Of a stretch of DNA of 51,107 nucleotides, positions 18,743-34,956 are shown one piece after another; position 1 is the stretch's first letter, and the number at the start of each line of letters is the position of its first letter. The position numbers and the translations under genes were made by a program. The DNA is taken from contig NZ_AQXL01000112.1 in assembly GCF_000376225.1 (NCBI RefSeq), positions 1-51,107 on the forward strand, written 5' to 3'. The DNA comes from Effusibacillus pohliae DSM 22757 (lineage in GTDB: Bacteria > Bacillota > Bacilli > Tumebacillales > Effusibacillaceae). The notes under the pieces are model-generated. The model had not been told where the DNA came from. It saw only the letters and a program-made list of their open reading frames with translations, and made no database searches.

Positions 18743-18770
18743 TGTGGGAGGTTTGTACCGTCATACCACA
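18743..18770 (+). promoter_or_regulatory. Second probable L1 binding site, before rplA
   Basis: TGTGG (18743-18747) pairs with CCACA (18766-18770), and GGT (18750-18752) with ACC (18757-18759). The internal loop of GA against GTCATA nearly repeats the one before rplK. The ribosome binding site AAGGAGGAA follows at once (18772-18780), so bound L1 could block rplA translation directly. Confidence 0.65.
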
Positions 18771-18790
18771 CAAGGAGGAATATTTGAACC

Positions 18791-19495
18791 ATGGCGAAAA
18801 AAGGGAAGAACTACCTGGAGGCTGCCAAGCTGATCAATAAAGACGCTGTCTACGATCCGGCGGAAGCGGTCTCGCTGGTAAAAAAAGCGGCGAAAGCGAA
18901 ATTTGATGAAACGGTCGAAGTGGCCGTTCGTCTCGGTGTCGACGTCAAGAAAGCGGATCAGCAAGTGCGCGGTGCGGTTGTGCTGCCGCACGGCACCGGT
19001 AAAGTGCCCCGCGTGCTGGTGTTCGCGAAGGGCGAAAAGGCGAAGGAAGCGGAAGCTGCCGGCGCTGACTATGTAGGGGATGAAGACCTGATCAACAAAA
19101 TCAACCAGGGCTGGTTTGAGTTCGATGTGGTCGTTGCGACCCCCGACATGATGGCGTCCGTTGGTAAACTCGGCCGCGTGCTCGGTCCGAAAGGGCTGAT
19201 GCCGAACCCGAAGACCGGCACGGTTACGTTCGATGTGAAAAAAGCGGTCGAAGAGATCAAATCCGGTAAGATCGAATACCGCACCGACAAAGCGGGCAAC
19301 ATCCACGCGCCGATCGGCAAGGTGTCGTTTGACGAAGGGAAGCTGCTCGACAACTTCTACGTGTTGATCGACGCCCTGCAAAAAGCGAAACCGGCTGCTG
19401 CAAAAGGGCAATACATCCGGAACGTTTCCATCAGCTCCACGATGGGGCCGGGCATCAAAGTGAACCTGGCCAAACTGTCGCCGGAAGCGAAGTAA
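18791..19495 (+). CDS. rplA: Large subunit ribosomal protein L1
   Basis: L1-stalk protein that moves E-site tRNA, and a likely repressor of its own messenger. [18 protein letters not shown] and the C-terminal [16 protein letters not shown] are characteristic. 234 residues. The ATG follows AAGGAGG by about ten bases. Lies after rplK with an L1-site mimic in the gap. Confidence 0.96.
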   Translation: MAKKGKNYLEAAKLINKDAVYDPAEAVSLVKKAAKAKFDETVEVAVRLGVDVKKADQQVRGAVVLPHGTGKVPRVLVFAKGEKAKEAEAAGADYVGDEDLINKINQGWFEFDVVVATPDMMASVGKLGRVLGPKGLMPNPKTGTVTFDVKKAVEEIKSGKIEYRTDKAGNIHAPIGKVSFDEGKLLDNFYVLIDALQKAKPAAAKGQYIRNVSISSTMGPGIKVNLAKLSPEAK

Positions 19496-19506
19496 ATTTT
19501 TCCATT

Positions 19507-19535
19507 TTGACATCGGCTGCCGCAAATGGTATGAT
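19507..19535 (+). promoter_or_regulatory. SigA-type promoter of rplJ-rplL
   Basis: Consensus TTGACA (19507-19512), a 17-base spacer and TATGAT (19530-19535). It gives the L10 leader transcript its own start, separate from rplKA. Confidence 0.85.
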
Positions 19536-19549
19536 GTCAAGCGTGAAAT

Positions 19550-19677
19550 GACAACCGAATTTGACGAACCGTAGACAGCAGGCGTGCGTTTGCACTTAAT
19601 GTTGCCTGCCGAGGTTGTGAACGTGATAGATGCTGATTGCATGTTCGGGTCCTCGTATGTCTGCGGGGACTCTTTTT
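19550..19677 (+). promoter_or_regulatory. L10 leader RNA with attenuator hairpin
   Basis: Contains the conserved CCGTAGACAGCAGG and TTGCCTGCCGAGGT blocks of the bacterial L10 leader, which binds the L10-L12 complex. It ends in a terminator: GGGTCCTCG (19647-19655) with CGGGGACTC (19664-19672, two wobble pairs), then five T. Excess L10(L12)4 should increase termination before rplJ. Confidence 0.85.
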
Positions 19678-19708
19678 GTTGGATCTGACCCGTGCAGGAG
19701 GTGTAATG

Positions 19709-20203
19709 ATGGGAATTCGTGAGGAAAAAGCGCAACTGGTGCAGGAGATAGCGCAAAAATTGCGCGACAGCAAGAGTACGATCGTAACCGACTATCGGGG
19801 ACTGACCGTGGCGGAAGTGACCGAGTTGCGGAAAAGGCTGCGGGAAGCGGGTATCGAATTCAAAGTGTTGAAAAATACGCTCACCCGCCGGGCGACCGCC
19901 GAGCTGGGGCTGACCGAACTGGATGCGCATCTGACCGGTCCGACGGCGATCGCGTTCTCGTATGACGATGTGGTGGCGCCGGCCCGCATTTTGAACGACT
20001 TCGCGAAGGAACATAAAGCGCTCGAGCTGAAAGCGGGCGTGCTGGAAGGCCGTGTGGTCGGTCTCGAAGAAGTAAAGGCGCTGGCTTCCTTGCCGTCGCG
20101 TGAAGGTCTCATCTCGATGCTGCTCAGCGTCTTGCAGGCTCCGATGCGGAACTTTGCATACGCCGTCAAGCAGATCGCCGAGCAAAAGGAACAGCAGGCG
20201 TAA
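19709..20203 (+). CDS. rplJ: Large subunit ribosomal protein L10
   Basis: Base of the L12 stalk. [20 protein letters not shown], the [20 protein letters not shown] segment and [12 protein letters not shown] are standard. The C-terminal helix that carries the L12 dimers is [11 protein letters not shown]. 164 residues from ATG 19709, which is 5 bases after AGGAGGTG; ATG 19706 is too close. Confidence 0.95.
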   Translation: MGIREEKAQLVQEIAQKLRDSKSTIVTDYRGLTVAEVTELRKRLREAGIEFKVLKNTLTRRATAELGLTELDAHLTGPTAIAFSYDDVVAPARILNDFAKEHKALELKAGVLEGRVVGLEEVKALASLPSREGLISMLLSVLQAPMRNFAYAVKQIAEQKEQQA

Positions 20204-20245
20204 CATCATCCTTTCAATCTATATTCTTTTGGGGAGGTACTATCC

Positions 20246-20614
20246 ATGTCGAAAGAACAAATCATTGAAGCGATTAAAGGCATGTCCGTTTTGGAATTGA
20301 ACGAACTGGTCAAAGCGATCGAAGAAGAGTTTGGCGTAACGGCTGCTGCTCCGGTCGTCATGGCTGGCGGTGCGGCTACTGCAGGCGCTGCCGTTGAAGA
20401 GAAAACCGAATTTGACGTGATCCTGGCGAGCGCTGGCGCTTCCAAGATCAACGTGATCAAAGTGATCCGCGAAGTGACGGGCCTTGGCTTGAAAGAAGCG
20501 AAGGAAATCGCTGACAACGCGCCGAAGGCGATCAAGGAAAAAACTTCGAAAGAAGATGCCGAAGCGATCAAGGCGAAGCTGGAAGAAGCGGGCGCTACGG
20601 TCGAGATCAAGTAA
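20246..20614 (+). CDS. rplL: Large subunit ribosomal protein L7/L12
   Basis: Acidic stalk protein that recruits translation factors. The N-terminal dimer domain ([20 protein letters not shown]), an alanine-rich hinge and the C-terminal factor-binding domain ([20 protein letters not shown]) are all intact. 122 residues. Followed by a strong terminator, which separates it from rpoB. Confidence 0.97.
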   Translation: MSKEQIIEAIKGMSVLELNELVKAIEEEFGVTAAAPVVMAGGAATAGAAVEEKTEFDVILASAGASKINVIKVIREVTGLGLKEAKEIADNAPKAIKEKTSKEDAEAIKAKLEEAGATVEIK

Positions 20615-20630
20615 TTTTCGGTTGCTGGAC

Positions 20631-20665
20631 AATAGGCTGTTCCCTGAACAGCCTATTTTGTTTTT
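20631..20665 (+). terminator. Strong terminator after rplL
   Basis: A 12-bp perfect stem AATAGGCTGTTC (20631-20642) with GAACAGCCTATT (20646-20657), loop CCT, then TTGTTTTT. Confidence 0.92.
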
Positions 20666-20686
20666 GAGTGTCCGTTCCGCTATAAT
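20658..20686 (+). promoter_or_regulatory. Promoter of the methyltransferase gene
   Basis: TTGTTT (20658-20663), a 17-base spacer and a perfect TATAAT (20681-20686). The -35 uses the T-run of the rplL terminator. Start of transcription would be near 20693, giving a short leader. Confidence 0.65.
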
Positions 20687-20719
20687 GGTGGCAGTGAATT
20701 GGGTAAAGGATGATCGCAT

Positions 20720-21331
20720 GTGGCGGACCATTATTTTTCCAACCGGCCGGCGGCGGCCCATGACTTGCGTCTGATCCGGGAACGACTGCGCGGCTTTCCG
20801 TTTGAGTTCTGGACGGATGCCGGGGTGTTCTCGAAGGGAGGCGTCGATTTCGGCAGCCGTCTGTTAATAGAAACAATGGAGATTCCGCGTGCTGCACGGG
20901 TGCTCGACATCGGGTGCGGCTACGGGCCTATCGGCATCGCGGCGGCAAAATTGGCGGTCGACGGAACGGTGCTGATGGTGGATGTGAATGAACGGGCAGT
21001 CGAACTCGCCCGGAAAAACATCGTTCACAACTCGATCACGAATGCGCAGGCCCGGGTGAGCGACTTGTTCGCGGTCGTGCCGGACGAACCGTTTGACCGA
21101 ATTTTGACGAATCCGCCGATCCGTGCGGGGAAAGCTGTCGTCCACCAGATCTTCGAGGGGGCGGCCGACCGGTTGAAACCGGACGGGGAACTGTGGATTG
21201 TGATTCAAAAGAAACAGGGAGCGCCTTCCGCCCGCAGGAAACTCGAGGGATTGTTCGAGCAGGTGGAAGACAGGGCGAAAGATGCAGGGTATCGAATTTT
21301 CTGCTGCAAAAACCCGAAAAGTTTCGCTTGA
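20720..21331 (+). CDS. Class I SAM-dependent methyltransferase (YbxB, RsmC-like)
   Basis: Likely methylates guanosine in rRNA, by family resemblance to RsmC. The SAM-binding motif is VLDIGCGYGPIGIAAA, an acidic residue ends strand 2 (LMVDVNERAVELAR), and the catalytic tetrapeptide is in ILTNPPIRAGK. RsmC itself has an extra N-terminal domain; this 203-residue protein has only one, like B. subtilis YbxB, which lies at the same place between rplL and rpoB. The GTG at 20720 has AAAGGAT upstream. The target base is not proven. Confidence 0.85.
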   Translation: MADHYFSNRPAAAHDLRLIRERLRGFPFEFWTDAGVFSKGGVDFGSRLLIETMEIPRAARVLDIGCGYGPIGIAAAKLAVDGTVLMVDVNERAVELARKNIVHNSITNAQARVSDLFAVVPDEPFDRILTNPPIRAGKAVVHQIFEGAADRLKPDGELWIVIQKKQGAPSARRKLEGLFEQVEDRAKDAGYRIFCCKNPKSFA

Positions 21332-21336
21332 CTGCA

Positions 21337-21365
21337 TTGACAAGTGTTTTCCCATATGGTAACGT
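21337..21365 (+). promoter_or_regulatory. Candidate promoter of rpoB-rpoC
   Basis: A consensus TTGACA (21337-21342), but the -10 at 17 bases is only TAACGT (21360-21365). A promoter is expected here because a terminator lies after rplL, yet this match is incomplete. Confidence 0.4.
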
Positions 21366-21438
21366 AAGAAAATGCGTAAAGACATTTATGCATTTGAGGG
21401 ACACAGATGAATAATTCGCATAACTTTTGGGCAAATGT

Positions 21439-21533
21439 AAAAAAGTAGCCCTCCTTGTGCTCTTGAAGCTCGAATCTTATATCATCCCGATGCGCTCCGT
21501 GTCGGGAGGTATGTTTTTTATTCGGGCTTTTTT
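21439..21533 (+). promoter_or_regulatory. Structured rpoB leader, possible attenuator
   Basis: Several pairings share strands. CCCGA (21486-21490) can pair with TCGGG at 21502-21506 or with TCGGG at 21522-21526. AGCCC (21447-21451), preceded by six A, can pair with GGGCT (21524-21528), followed by a T-run. CCTCC (21450-21454) can pair with GGAGG (21505-21509). Such alternatives ending in GGGCTTTTTTT look like a termination switch before rpoB. No known family is recognised. Confidence 0.5.
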
Positions 21534-21584
21534 CTATAACCAGCGAACAGAATCTAGCTGACCTTATGATGAGGGGTGACAGTT

Positions 21585-25118
<3,534 letters not shown>

Positions 25119-25133
25119 GGGAGGTTAGGCCCT

Positions 25134-28100
25134 TTGTTGGATGTCAATAATTTCGAGTTTATGAAAATCGGGTTGGCATCTCCCGAGAAGATTCGCTCCT
25201 GGTCGCACGGAGAAGTGAAAAAACCCGAGACGATCAACTACCGCACGTTGAAACCGGAGAAAGAAGGTCTCTTCTGCGAAAAAATCTTTGGACCGACCCG
25301 TGACTGGGAATGCCATTGCGGAAAATACAAGCGGGTTCGCTACAAAGGGGTCGTCTGCGACCGCTGCGGCGTCGAAGTGACGCGGGCGAAGGTGCGCCGT
25401 GAGCGGATGGGTCATATCGAGCTGGCGGCTCCCGTCTCGCACATCTGGTTTTTTAAAGGGATCCCCAGCCGAATGGGGTTAATTCTTGACATGTCGCCGC
25501 GAGCGCTGGAGGAAGTGATCTATTTTGCCTCCTACGTGGTAACCGATCCCGGCGATACGCCGCTTGAGAAGAAACAGCTTCTGTCGGAGAAGGAATACCG
25601 GGCCAACCGGGAAAAATACGGCTATGCCTTCCAGGCCGGCATGGGCGCGGAAGCGATCAAAAAGCTGCTGATGGAAATCGATCTCGACAAAGAAGTCGAG
25701 TTGCTGAAAGAAGAGCTGAAAACGGCGCAGGGGCAGCGGCGAAACCGGGCCATCAAGCGGCTGGAGGTGCTGGAAGCGTTCCGCACATCGGGCAACCGTC
25801 CGGAGTGGATGATTCTCGATGTATTGCCGGTGATTCCGCCGGAACTGCGGCCGATGGTGCAATTGGACGGCGGCCGCTTTGCCACCTCCGACCTGAACGA
25901 CCTGTACCGCCGCGTGATCAACCGGAACAACCGGTTGAAGCGCCTGCTCGACCTGGGCGCGCCGGACATCATCGTCCAGAACGAAAAGCGGATGCTGCAA
26001 GAAGCGGTTGACGCGCTGATCGACAACGGCCGCCGCGGCCGCCCGGTGACAGGCCCCGGCAACCGGCCGCTGAAGTCGCTGTCCCATATGCTGAAAGGGA
26101 AGCAGGGACGATTCCGGCAAAACCTGCTCGGAAAACGGGTGGACTATTCGGGCCGTTCCGTGATCGTCGTCGGCCCGCATCTGCGCATGTACCAGTGCGG
26201 TCTGCCGAAGGAAATGGCGCTTGAACTGTTCAAACCGTTCGTTATGAAGGAATTGGTGGCGAAAGGTCTCGCCCACAACATTAAATCGGCGAAGCGGAAG
26301 GTGGAACGGGTTTCGCCGGAAGTGTGGGACGTGCTGGAAGAAGTGATCCGCGAGCACCCGGTTCTGTTGAACCGTGCTCCGACCCTGCACCGGTTGGGGA
26401 TTCAGGCGTTTGAGCCGGTGCTCGTCGAGGGGCGCGCCATCAAATTGCACCCGTTGGTGTGCACGGCGTACAACGCCGATTTTGACGGCGACCAAATGGC
26501 GGTGCACGTGCCGCTGTCGGCCGAGGCGCAAGCGGAAGCCCGCTTGCTGATGCTGGCGGCTCACAACATCCTGAACCCGAAAGACGGCAAACCGGTCGTC
26601 ACGCCGACGCAGGACATGGTATTGGGCTCTTATTACCTGACGATGGAAAAATTGGGCAACCCCGGCGAAGGCCGCATTTTCGCGACCGCGCATGAAGCGA
26701 TCCTGGCCTACCAGATGGGGCAAATCGCGCTGCACACGCGGATTTGCATCCCTGTCAAGGCGCTCGGCAAGACCAATTTCTCGCCGGAACAGGAAAAGGG
26801 ACTGCTGATCACGACCGTCGGCAAGATCATCTTTAACGAGATCTTCCCGAGCGATTTTCCTTACATCAACGTCGGCGACAAGAAGAACCTGCTGAAGGGA
26901 GTGCCGGAGGAGTTCTTCATCCTCGACAAAGGCATCGATCTGAAAAAACGGGTGCAGGAATTGCCGCTGCAGAATGCCGTGGTCAAGGGCTTCCTGGGAA
27001 CGATCATCTCCGAGGTGTTCAACCGGTACGGCACCACGCAAACGGCGGAAATCCTCGACAAGATCAAGGCGCTTGGCTTCTCGTATTCGACCAAGGCGGG
27101 CATCACCATTTCGGTCGCCGATATCACGGTGCCGGAAGAAAAGAAAGAAATTCTGGCGGAAGCAGAGAAAAAGGTGCAAACGGTCACCAACCAGTACCGC
27201 CGCGGTCTGATCACCGACGATGAGCGGTATGACCGGGTGATTTCGATCTGGAGCAAGGCGAAAGACCAGATCACCGAGGTGCTGATGAAATCGCTCGACC
27301 GCTACAACCCGATCTACATGATGGCCAACTCAGGGGCCCGCGGTAACGTGTCGCAGATCACGCAACTGGCCGGTATGCGGGGATTGATGGCGAACCCATC
27401 GGGGCGGATCATCGAGCTGCCGATCAAGTCGAACTTCCGGGAAGGGTTGACCGTGTTGGAATACTTTATCTCCACTCACGGCGCCCGCAAAGGTTTGGCC
27501 GACACGGCGCTACGGACAGCCGATTCCGGGTATCTGACCCGCCGTCTGGTCGACGTGGCGCAAGATGTAATCGTGCGGGAAGTCGATTGCGGCACCGACA
27601 AGGGGATCATCGTCGACGAAATCCGCGACGGCAAGGAAGTGATCGAAGACCTGTTTGACCGCATCAACGGCCGCGTGGCGTTTGAGACGGTGAAACATCC
27701 GCAGACTGGCGAAATCATCGTCCGGAAAAATGAGCTGATCACGGAAGAGATGGCCCGCGCAATCGTCGATGCGGGAATTGAGCGCGTGCGCATCCGGTCC
27801 GTGCTGTCCTGTCGCACTCAGCATGGGGTCTGTATCAAATGCTACGGCCGCAACCTGGCGACCGGCAAAATGGTGGAAATCGGGGAAGCGGTTGGCATCA
27901 TCGCCGCCCAGTCGATCGGTGAACCGGGTACCCAGCTGACGATGCGGACGTTCCACACCGGCGGCGTGGCCGGCGACGATATCACGCAAGGTTTGCCGCG
28001 GATCCAGGAACTGTTTGAGGCGCGCAATCCGAAGGGGCAAGCGATCATCACCGAAATGGACGGTGAAGTGACCGACATCCGGGAAGTCAAAGACAAGCGG

Positions 28101-28772
28101 GAGATTGAGATCACCAGTGAAACGGAAACGAAGGTGTATCCGGTTCCGTACGGTTCCCGGATTCGGGTCAGCGTTGGCCAGAAAGTGGAAGCGGGCGACG
28201 AACTGACAGAAGGCTCCGTCGACCCGAAAGACATGTTGAAGGTGAAAGGCCTGCGCGGCGTGCAGAACTACCTGCTGCGGGAAGTGCAACGCGTGTACCG
28301 GTTGCAGGGTGTGGACATCAACGACAAACACATCGAAGTGATGGTGCGGCAGATGCTCCGCAAAGTGCGGATCGTCGACAACGGTGATACGGAACTGTTG
28401 CCCGGCACCTATGTGGATATTCATGAATTTGAAGCGGCCAACCTGCGGGCGCTTCTGGACGGCCGTGAACCGGCTGTCGGCCGGCCTGCGCTGCTCGGGA
28501 TCACGAAGGCGTCCCTGGAAACGGATTCGTTCCTGTCGGCCGCTTCCTTCCAGGAGACGACCCGGGTTCTGACGGAAGCGGCGATCAAGGGCAAGGTCGA
28601 CCGCTTGCTCGGACTCAAGGAAAACGTGATTATCGGCAAGTTGGTACCGGCCGGTACCGGCATGTCTCGTTACCGCAACATCAAACTGGAAGAGGATGCG
28701 CCGGCGCCAGACAATCCCGAGGTGAAGGAAGAAGCGGCTGCCGAGCGGGAAGTAGAAACCGTGGCGGAGTGA
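25134..28772 (+). CDS. rpoC: RNA polymerase beta' subunit
   Basis: Catalytic core subunit. The N-terminal zinc site uses C60, C62, C75 and C78. The magnesium-binding NADFDGDQ lies at residues 447-454 (D449, D451, D453). The second zinc site includes [20 protein letters not shown], and the trigger-loop neighbourhood [13 protein letters not shown] is intact. 1212 residues. TTG start at 25134 lies 8 bases after AAGGGAGGT; the protein begins [10 protein letters not shown], as in Bacillus. A 15-base gap separates it from rpoB. Confidence 0.97.
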   Translation: MLDVNNFEFMKIGLASPEKIRSWSHGEVKKPETINYRTLKPEKEGLFCEKIFGPTRDWECHCGKYKRVRYKGVVCDRCGVEVTRAKVRRERMGHIELAAPVSHIWFFKGIPSRMGLILDMSPRALEEVIYFASYVVTDPGDTPLEKKQLLSEKEYRANREKYGYAFQAGMGAEAIKKLLMEIDLDKEVELLKEELKTAQGQRRNRAIKRLEVLEAFRTSGNRPEWMILDVLPVIPPELRPMVQLDGGRFATSDLNDLYRRVINRNNRLKRLLDLGAPDIIVQNEKRMLQEAVDALIDNGRRGRPVTGPGNRPLKSLSHMLKGKQGRFRQNLLGKRVDYSGRSVIVVGPHLRMYQCGLPKEMALELFKPFVMKELVAKGLAHNIKSAKRKVERVSPEVWDVLEEVIREHPVLLNRAPTLHRLGIQAFEPVLVEGRAIKLHPLVCTAYNADFDGDQMAVHVPLSAEAQAEARLLMLAAHNILNPKDGKPVVTPTQDMVLGSYYLTMEKLGNPGEGRIFATAHEAILAYQMGQIALHTRICIPVKALGKTNFSPEQEKGLLITTVGKIIFNEIFPSDFPYINVGDKKNLLKGVPEEFFILDKGIDLKKRVQELPLQNAVVKGFLGTIISEVFNRYGTTQTAEILDKIKALGFSYSTKAGITISVADITVPEEKKEILAEAEKKVQTVTNQYRRGLITDDERYDRVISIWSKAKDQITEVLMKSLDRYNPIYMMANSGARGNVSQITQLAGMRGLMANPSGRIIELPIKSNFREGLTVLEYFISTHGARKGLADTALRTADSGYLTRRLVDVAQDVIVREVDCGTDKGIIVDEIRDGKEVIEDLFDRINGRVAFETVKHPQTGEIIVRKNELITEEMARAIVDAGIERVRIRSVLSCRTQHGVCIKCYGRNLATGKMVEIGEAVGIIAAQSIGEPGTQLTMRTFHTGGVAGDDITQGLPRIQELFEARNPKGQAIITEMDGEVTDIREVKDKREIEITSETETKVYPVPYGSRIRVSVGQKVEAGDELTEGSVDPKDMLKVKGLRGVQNYLLREVQRVYRLQGVDINDKHIEVMVRQMLRKVRIVDNGDTELLPGTYVDIHEFEAANLRALLDGREPAVGRPALLGITKASLETDSFLSAASFQETTRVLTEAAIKGKVDRLLGLKENVIIGKLVPAGTGMSRYRNIKLEEDAPAPDNPEVKEEAAAEREVETVAE

Positions 28773-28786
28773 ACCGGCTCGTACTC

Positions 28787-28807
28787 GGCGGGATCATCCG
28801 TCCCGCC
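28787..28807 (+). terminator. Hairpin after rpoC, probable terminator
   Basis: GGCGGGA (28787-28793), loop TCATCCG, TCCCGCC (28801-28807). Only a short CTTTTAA comes ten bases later, so termination may be inefficient. Confidence 0.5.
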
Positions 28808-28862
28808 GGGCTCACTTTTAATCAGCAAATCATAAATTTCGTATGGGTATGAATCCAATTTG

Positions 28863-28891
28863 TTGACATCAAAACCTGACGCTGATACAAT
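28863..28891 (+). promoter_or_regulatory. SigA-type promoter of the str operon
   Basis: Consensus TTGACA (28863-28868), a 17-base spacer and TACAAT (28886-28891). It would drive rplGB, rpsL, rpsG, fusA and tuf. Confidence 0.85.
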
Positions 28892-28944
28892 GATTGAGTG
28901 TGCTCACAGTCCTTAGCGCATTTTGTTCGAGGAGGGGTTGTCGG

Positions 28945-29196
28945 TTGCCGTATGAACGGATTCGCAGTGCCAAACAGGTTGCGGTTGGCACGAATCAGAC
29001 AACTAAGGCCCTGGAGCAATCTGTTGCGAAAGAAGTGTTTGTTGCGAAAGACGCCGACAAAAAGATCGTTGATCGGATTGTCCGGTTGTGCGAAACGAAA
29101 AACACTCCGTTTTTCTGGGTCGACTCGATGAAACAACTCGGTAAGGTCTGTGGAATAGAAGTAGGCGCCGCGGTGGCGGCGATCCTGCAAGAGTAA
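28945..29196 (+). CDS. rplGB: L7Ae-family RNA-binding protein (RplGB/YbxF type)
   Basis: A K-turn binding protein of the L7Ae/L30e/Gadd45 fold. In B. subtilis it is a ribosome-associated protein encoded before rpsL. KEVFVAKDADKKIVDRIVRL and LGKVCGIEVGAAVAAIL are the family core. It starts with TTG at 28945 (MPYERIRSAKQ), 7 bases after GAGGAGGGG, giving 83 residues against 82 in B. subtilis. A frame from 28894 would start next to the -10 and have a non-family N-terminus. Confidence 0.88.
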   Translation: MPYERIRSAKQVAVGTNQTTKALEQSVAKEVFVAKDADKKIVDRIVRLCETKNTPFFWVDSMKQLGKVCGIEVGAAVAAILQE

Positions 29197-29245
29197 CAGT
29201 TGAAATCGGAAAGCGGCAACTCGCGACCGTTTCGATTCGGCTGTT
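29195..29245 (+). promoter_or_regulatory. Long hairpin between rplGB and rpsL
   Basis: From the rplGB stop codon: AACAG pairs with CTGTT (29241-29245), TTG with CGG, AATCG with CGATT, AAA with TTT and CGG with CCG. Single-base bulges interrupt the left arm. CTTTATTTCC follows. It could be a partial terminator, a processing site or a protein-binding operator for the str operon. Confidence 0.5.
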
Positions 29246-29313
29246 CTTTATTTCCTTGTTGATGAACCGCCAGGCTCTGTGGGCTTGAAATGTGTGGAAG
29301 GGGGTGTAGATGG

Positions 29314-29733
29314 ATGCCGACAATTAACCAGTTGGTTCGAAAAGGCCGCAAGGCGGTGGAGAAAAAATCGACTGCCCCGGCGCTGCAAAAAGGCTACAAC
29401 AGCTTCGAGAAGGTGCAAACCAACCAATCGTCGCCGCAAAAGCGTGGCGTATGCACGCGTGTGGGTACGATGACGCCGAAAAAACCGAACTCTGCGCTGC
29501 GGAAGTATGCGCGTGTCCGCTTGAGCAACGGGATCGAAGTGACGGCATACATTCCGGGTATCGGACACAACTTGCAAGAGCACTCGGTGGTGCTTGTTCG
29601 CGGCGGCCGTGTGAAAGATCTTCCGGGGGTTCGTTATCATATCGTTCGTGGTGCGCTGGACACCGCCGGCGTTAAGGACAGGATGCAAGGTCGATCCAAG
29701 TACGGCGCGAAGCGTCCGAAAGCGAAATCCTGA
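29314..29733 (+). CDS. rpsL: Small subunit ribosomal protein S12
   Basis: Decoding-site protein. [40 protein letters not shown] and the loop [19 protein letters not shown] are intact. The lysine of TPKKPNS, changed in streptomycin resistance, is unaltered. 139 residues. A G-rich ribosome binding site lies before the ATG at 29314. Confidence 0.97.
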   Translation: MPTINQLVRKGRKAVEKKSTAPALQKGYNSFEKVQTNQSSPQKRGVCTRVGTMTPKKPNSALRKYARVRLSNGIEVTAYIPGIGHNLQEHSVVLVRGGRVKDLPGVRYHIVRGALDTAGVKDRMQGRSKYGAKRPKAKS

Positions 29734-29771
29734 TTTTGATTGGAAAATCGGTTGGAAAGGAGGGGGAATGA

Positions 29772-30242
29772 ATGCCGCGTAAAGGACCTGTACCTCGCCG
29801 CGAGATCACGCCGGATCCGGTATACAACCATGAGATGGTTGCCCGTTTGATCAACAAGGTCATGAAAGACGGGAAGAAAGGCCTGGCGGAGCGAATTGTG
29901 TACGGTGCGTTCGAGAAGGTTCGCGAGAAAGCCGGCAAAGATCCGGTTGAAGTGTTCGAAACGGCGTTGAAAAACGTGATGCCGGTGCTGGAAGTGAAAG
30001 CCCGCCGCGTCGGTGGTGCCAACTACCAGGTGCCGGTGGAGGTTCGTCCGGAACGCCGGACTACGCTCGGAATTCGTTGGTTGGTCAACTACGCCCGCCA
30101 GCGTGGAGAAAAAACCATGCAAGAAAAGCTGGCGAACGAAATTCTCGATGCGGCCAACAACACCGGGGGCGCTGTCAAAAAGCGCGAAGACACCCACAAA
30201 ATGGCGGAGGCGAACAAAGCGTTTGCGCATTACCGCTGGTAG
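29772..30242 (+). CDS. rpsG: Small subunit ribosomal protein S7
   Basis: Head-assembly protein of 30S that binds the 16S 3' domain. [33 protein letters not shown] and [20 protein letters not shown] are typical. 156 residues. The ribosome binding site AAAGGAGGGGG precedes ATG 29772. It lies 38 bases after rpsL. Confidence 0.97.
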   Translation: MPRKGPVPRREITPDPVYNHEMVARLINKVMKDGKKGLAERIVYGAFEKVREKAGKDPVEVFETALKNVMPVLEVKARRVGGANYQVPVEVRPERRTTLGIRWLVNYARQRGEKTMQEKLANEILDAANNTGGAVKKREDTHKMAEANKAFAHYRW

Positions 30243-30314
30243 GATAAAATGGGCCGGCCAGGCCCTCTGCATACTCAGCTTTGCTACTTACAGCGCAAGA
30301 AAGGAGGCAAATGA

Positions 30315-32387
<2,073 letters not shown>

Positions 32388-32422
32388 TCACCCACAAGTA
32401 AAAGAGTGAGGAGTGAACAAAC

Positions 32423-33613
32423 ATGGCAAAAGCAAAATTTGAACGCACCAAGCCGCACGTTAACATCGGCACCATCGGTCACGTCGACCATGGCAAAACG
32501 ACTCTGACTGCTGCCATCACCACCGTGTTGGCTCAACGCGGTAAAGCGCAAGCGATGGCTTATGATCAAATCGATAAAGCTCCGGAAGAGCGCGAGCGCG
32601 GGATTACCATTAACACCGCACACGTGGAATACGAGACGGAAAACCGTCACTATGCGCACGTCGACTGCCCGGGCCACGCTGACTACGTGAAAAACATGAT
32701 CACGGGTGCCGCTCAGATGGACGGTGCGATTCTCGTTGTGTCGGCTGCTGACGGTCCGATGCCGCAAACCCGCGAGCACATCCTGTTGTCCCGTCAGGTG
32801 GGCGTTCCTTACATCGTCGTGTTCATGAACAAGTGCGACATGGTGGATGATGAGGAACTGCTCGACCTGGTGGAAATGGAAATTCGCGACCTGCTGTCCG
32901 AGTACGAATTCCCGGGCGACGATGTTCCGGTGATCCGCGGTTCCGCCTTGAAAGCTCTGGAAGATCCGAACGGCGAATGGGCGAAGAAAATCGATGAACT
33001 GATGGAAGCTGTGGACACCTACATCCCGGAACCGGCTCGTGAAACCGACAAGCCCTTCCTGATGCCTGTGGAAGACGTGTTCACGATCACCGGTCGTGGT
33101 ACGGTTGCTACTGGTCGTGTCGAGCGGGGCGTTCTGAAAGTAGGCGACGAAGTGGAAATCGTCGGTCTGGCGGAAGAACCGCGCAAAACGGTTGCAACCG
33201 GTATCGAAATGTTCCGCAAGCTGCTCGACCAAGCGCAAGCGGGTGACAACATCGGTGCGCTGCTCCGCGGTATCGACCGGAAAGATGTGGAGCGCGGACA
33301 AGTGTTGGTGAAGCCGGGTTCGATCAAGCCGCACACCAAGTTTAAAGCGGAAGTGTACGTCCTGACCAAAGAAGAAGGCGGCCGCCATACCCCGTTCTTC
33401 AACGGTTACCGTCCGCAATTCTATGTTCGCACGACCGACGTTACCGGCGTTGTGCATCTGCCGGCAGGAACCGAGATGGTGATGCCTGGCGACAACGTGA
33501 CGATGGAAGTCGAACTGATTGCTCCGATCGCTCTCGAAGAAGGTACCCGTTTCGCGATCCGCGAAGGTGGACGTACCGTTGGTGCGGGCGTGGTCGTGTC
33601 GATCATTCAGTAA
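32423..33613 (+). CDS. tuf: Elongation factor Tu
   Basis: GTPase that delivers aminoacyl-tRNA. [14 protein letters not shown] (P-loop), [16 protein letters not shown] (switch I), [14 protein letters not shown] (switch II) and NKCDMVDD are intact. 396 residues. It closes the str operon and is followed by a strong terminator. I see no second tuf in this window. Confidence 0.97.
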   Translation: MAKAKFERTKPHVNIGTIGHVDHGKTTLTAAITTVLAQRGKAQAMAYDQIDKAPEERERGITINTAHVEYETENRHYAHVDCPGHADYVKNMITGAAQMDGAILVVSAADGPMPQTREHILLSRQVGVPYIVVFMNKCDMVDDEELLDLVEMEIRDLLSEYEFPGDDVPVIRGSALKALEDPNGEWAKKIDELMEAVDTYIPEPARETDKPFLMPVEDVFTITGRGTVATGRVERGVLKVGDEVEIVGLAEEPRKTVATGIEMFRKLLDQAQAGDNIGALLRGIDRKDVERGQVLVKPGSIKPHTKFKAEVYVLTKEEGGRHTPFFNGYRPQFYVRTTDVTGVVHLPAGTEMVMPGDNVTMEVELIAPIALEEGTRFAIREGGRTVGAGVVVSIIQ

Positions 33614-33622
33614 CAAAAATAC

Positions 33623-33648
33623 AACCGGGTCGAAAGGCCCGGTTTTTT
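33623..33648 (+). terminator. Terminator after tuf
   Basis: AACCGGG (33623-33629), loop TCGAAAGG, CCCGGTT (33638-33644) and a T-run to 33648. Confidence 0.92.
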
Positions 33649-33731
33649 CATGCTGATTGCCGAAAGGCGGTTTATCCGCTCGCCGGTCTAAAATCTTTTT
33701 GGTGTTATGTATTTTTTTTCGGAGAAAAGCA

Positions 33732-33760
33732 TTGTGTTTATCTCTACTTTTTTGTATAAT
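33732..33760 (+). promoter_or_regulatory. SigA-type promoter of the S10 operon
   Basis: TTGTGT (33732-33737), a 17-base spacer and a perfect TATAAT (33755-33760). Transcription would begin near 33767. Confidence 0.75.
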
Positions 33761-33766
33761 TTCGTA

Positions 33767-34204
<438 letters not shown>

Positions 34205-34306
34205 GAAGAGGTCGGGACACACCCGGTCGAGTTGATTTGACGGTACTACGAATCCTCTGTCCCTTCGCCTTTGGGGAGAATGATTCGAATCTTGGGAGGT
34301 GTTTGT

Positions 34307-34930
34307 ATGAAAGGCATTTTGGGACGCAAGCTGGGCATGACGCAAGTGTTTACCGAAGACGGAAAGGTTGTACCAGTGACTGTCATCGAAGCGGGCCCGT
34401 GCGTGGTACTGCAGAAAAAAGATTTGCAAAACGATGGGTATGAGGCCGTACAACTCGGCTTTGCTGATAAAAAACGGGCGAACAAACCGGAGTCCGGCCA
34501 TGCTGCGAAGGCGGGCACAACCCCGAAACGGTACGTGCGCGAACTCCGCGGTGTCGATCTGGCCCAGTACGAAGTGGGGCAAGTGGTGAAAGCGGACGTA
34601 TTTTCCGCCGGTGAATTGGTCGACGTGGTCGGAATCTCGAAGGGAAAAGGTTTCGCCGGTGCGATTAAGCGGCACAACCAAGCCCGCGGTCCGATGGCAC
34701 ACGGTTCCCGTTACCATCGCGGACCTGGTTCGCTCGGTTCGATCGCTCCGAACCGCGTGTTCAAGGGACAAACGCTGCCGGGCCGGATGGGTGGCGAGCG
34801 CGTGACCGTGCAAAACCTGGAAGTTGTGAAAGTGGATCCGGAGCGGAATTTGCTGTTGGTGAAAGGTTCGGTTCCGGGCCCGAAAAATTCGTTCGTAACC
34901 GTTAAGACGGCTGTCAAGTCCGTGAAATAA
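34307..34930 (+). CDS. rplC: Large subunit ribosomal protein L3
   Basis: An early-assembly protein near the peptidyl transferase centre. [20 protein letters not shown] and the loop [20 protein letters not shown] are characteristic. 207 residues. ATG 34307 is preceded by GGGAGGTG (34294-34301), which excludes the longer frame from 34271. The 102-base gap after rpsJ has no obvious promoter. Confidence 0.96.
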   Translation: MKGILGRKLGMTQVFTEDGKVVPVTVIEAGPCVVLQKKDLQNDGYEAVQLGFADKKRANKPESGHAAKAGTTPKRYVRELRGVDLAQYEVGQVVKADVFSAGELVDVVGISKGKGFAGAIKRHNQARGPMAHGSRYHRGPGSLGSIAPNRVFKGQTLPGRMGGERVTVQNLEVVKVDPERNLLLVKGSVPGPKNSFVTVKTAVKSVK

Positions 34931-34956
34931 CTTTGCGAGGAAAGGGGGAAACATTC

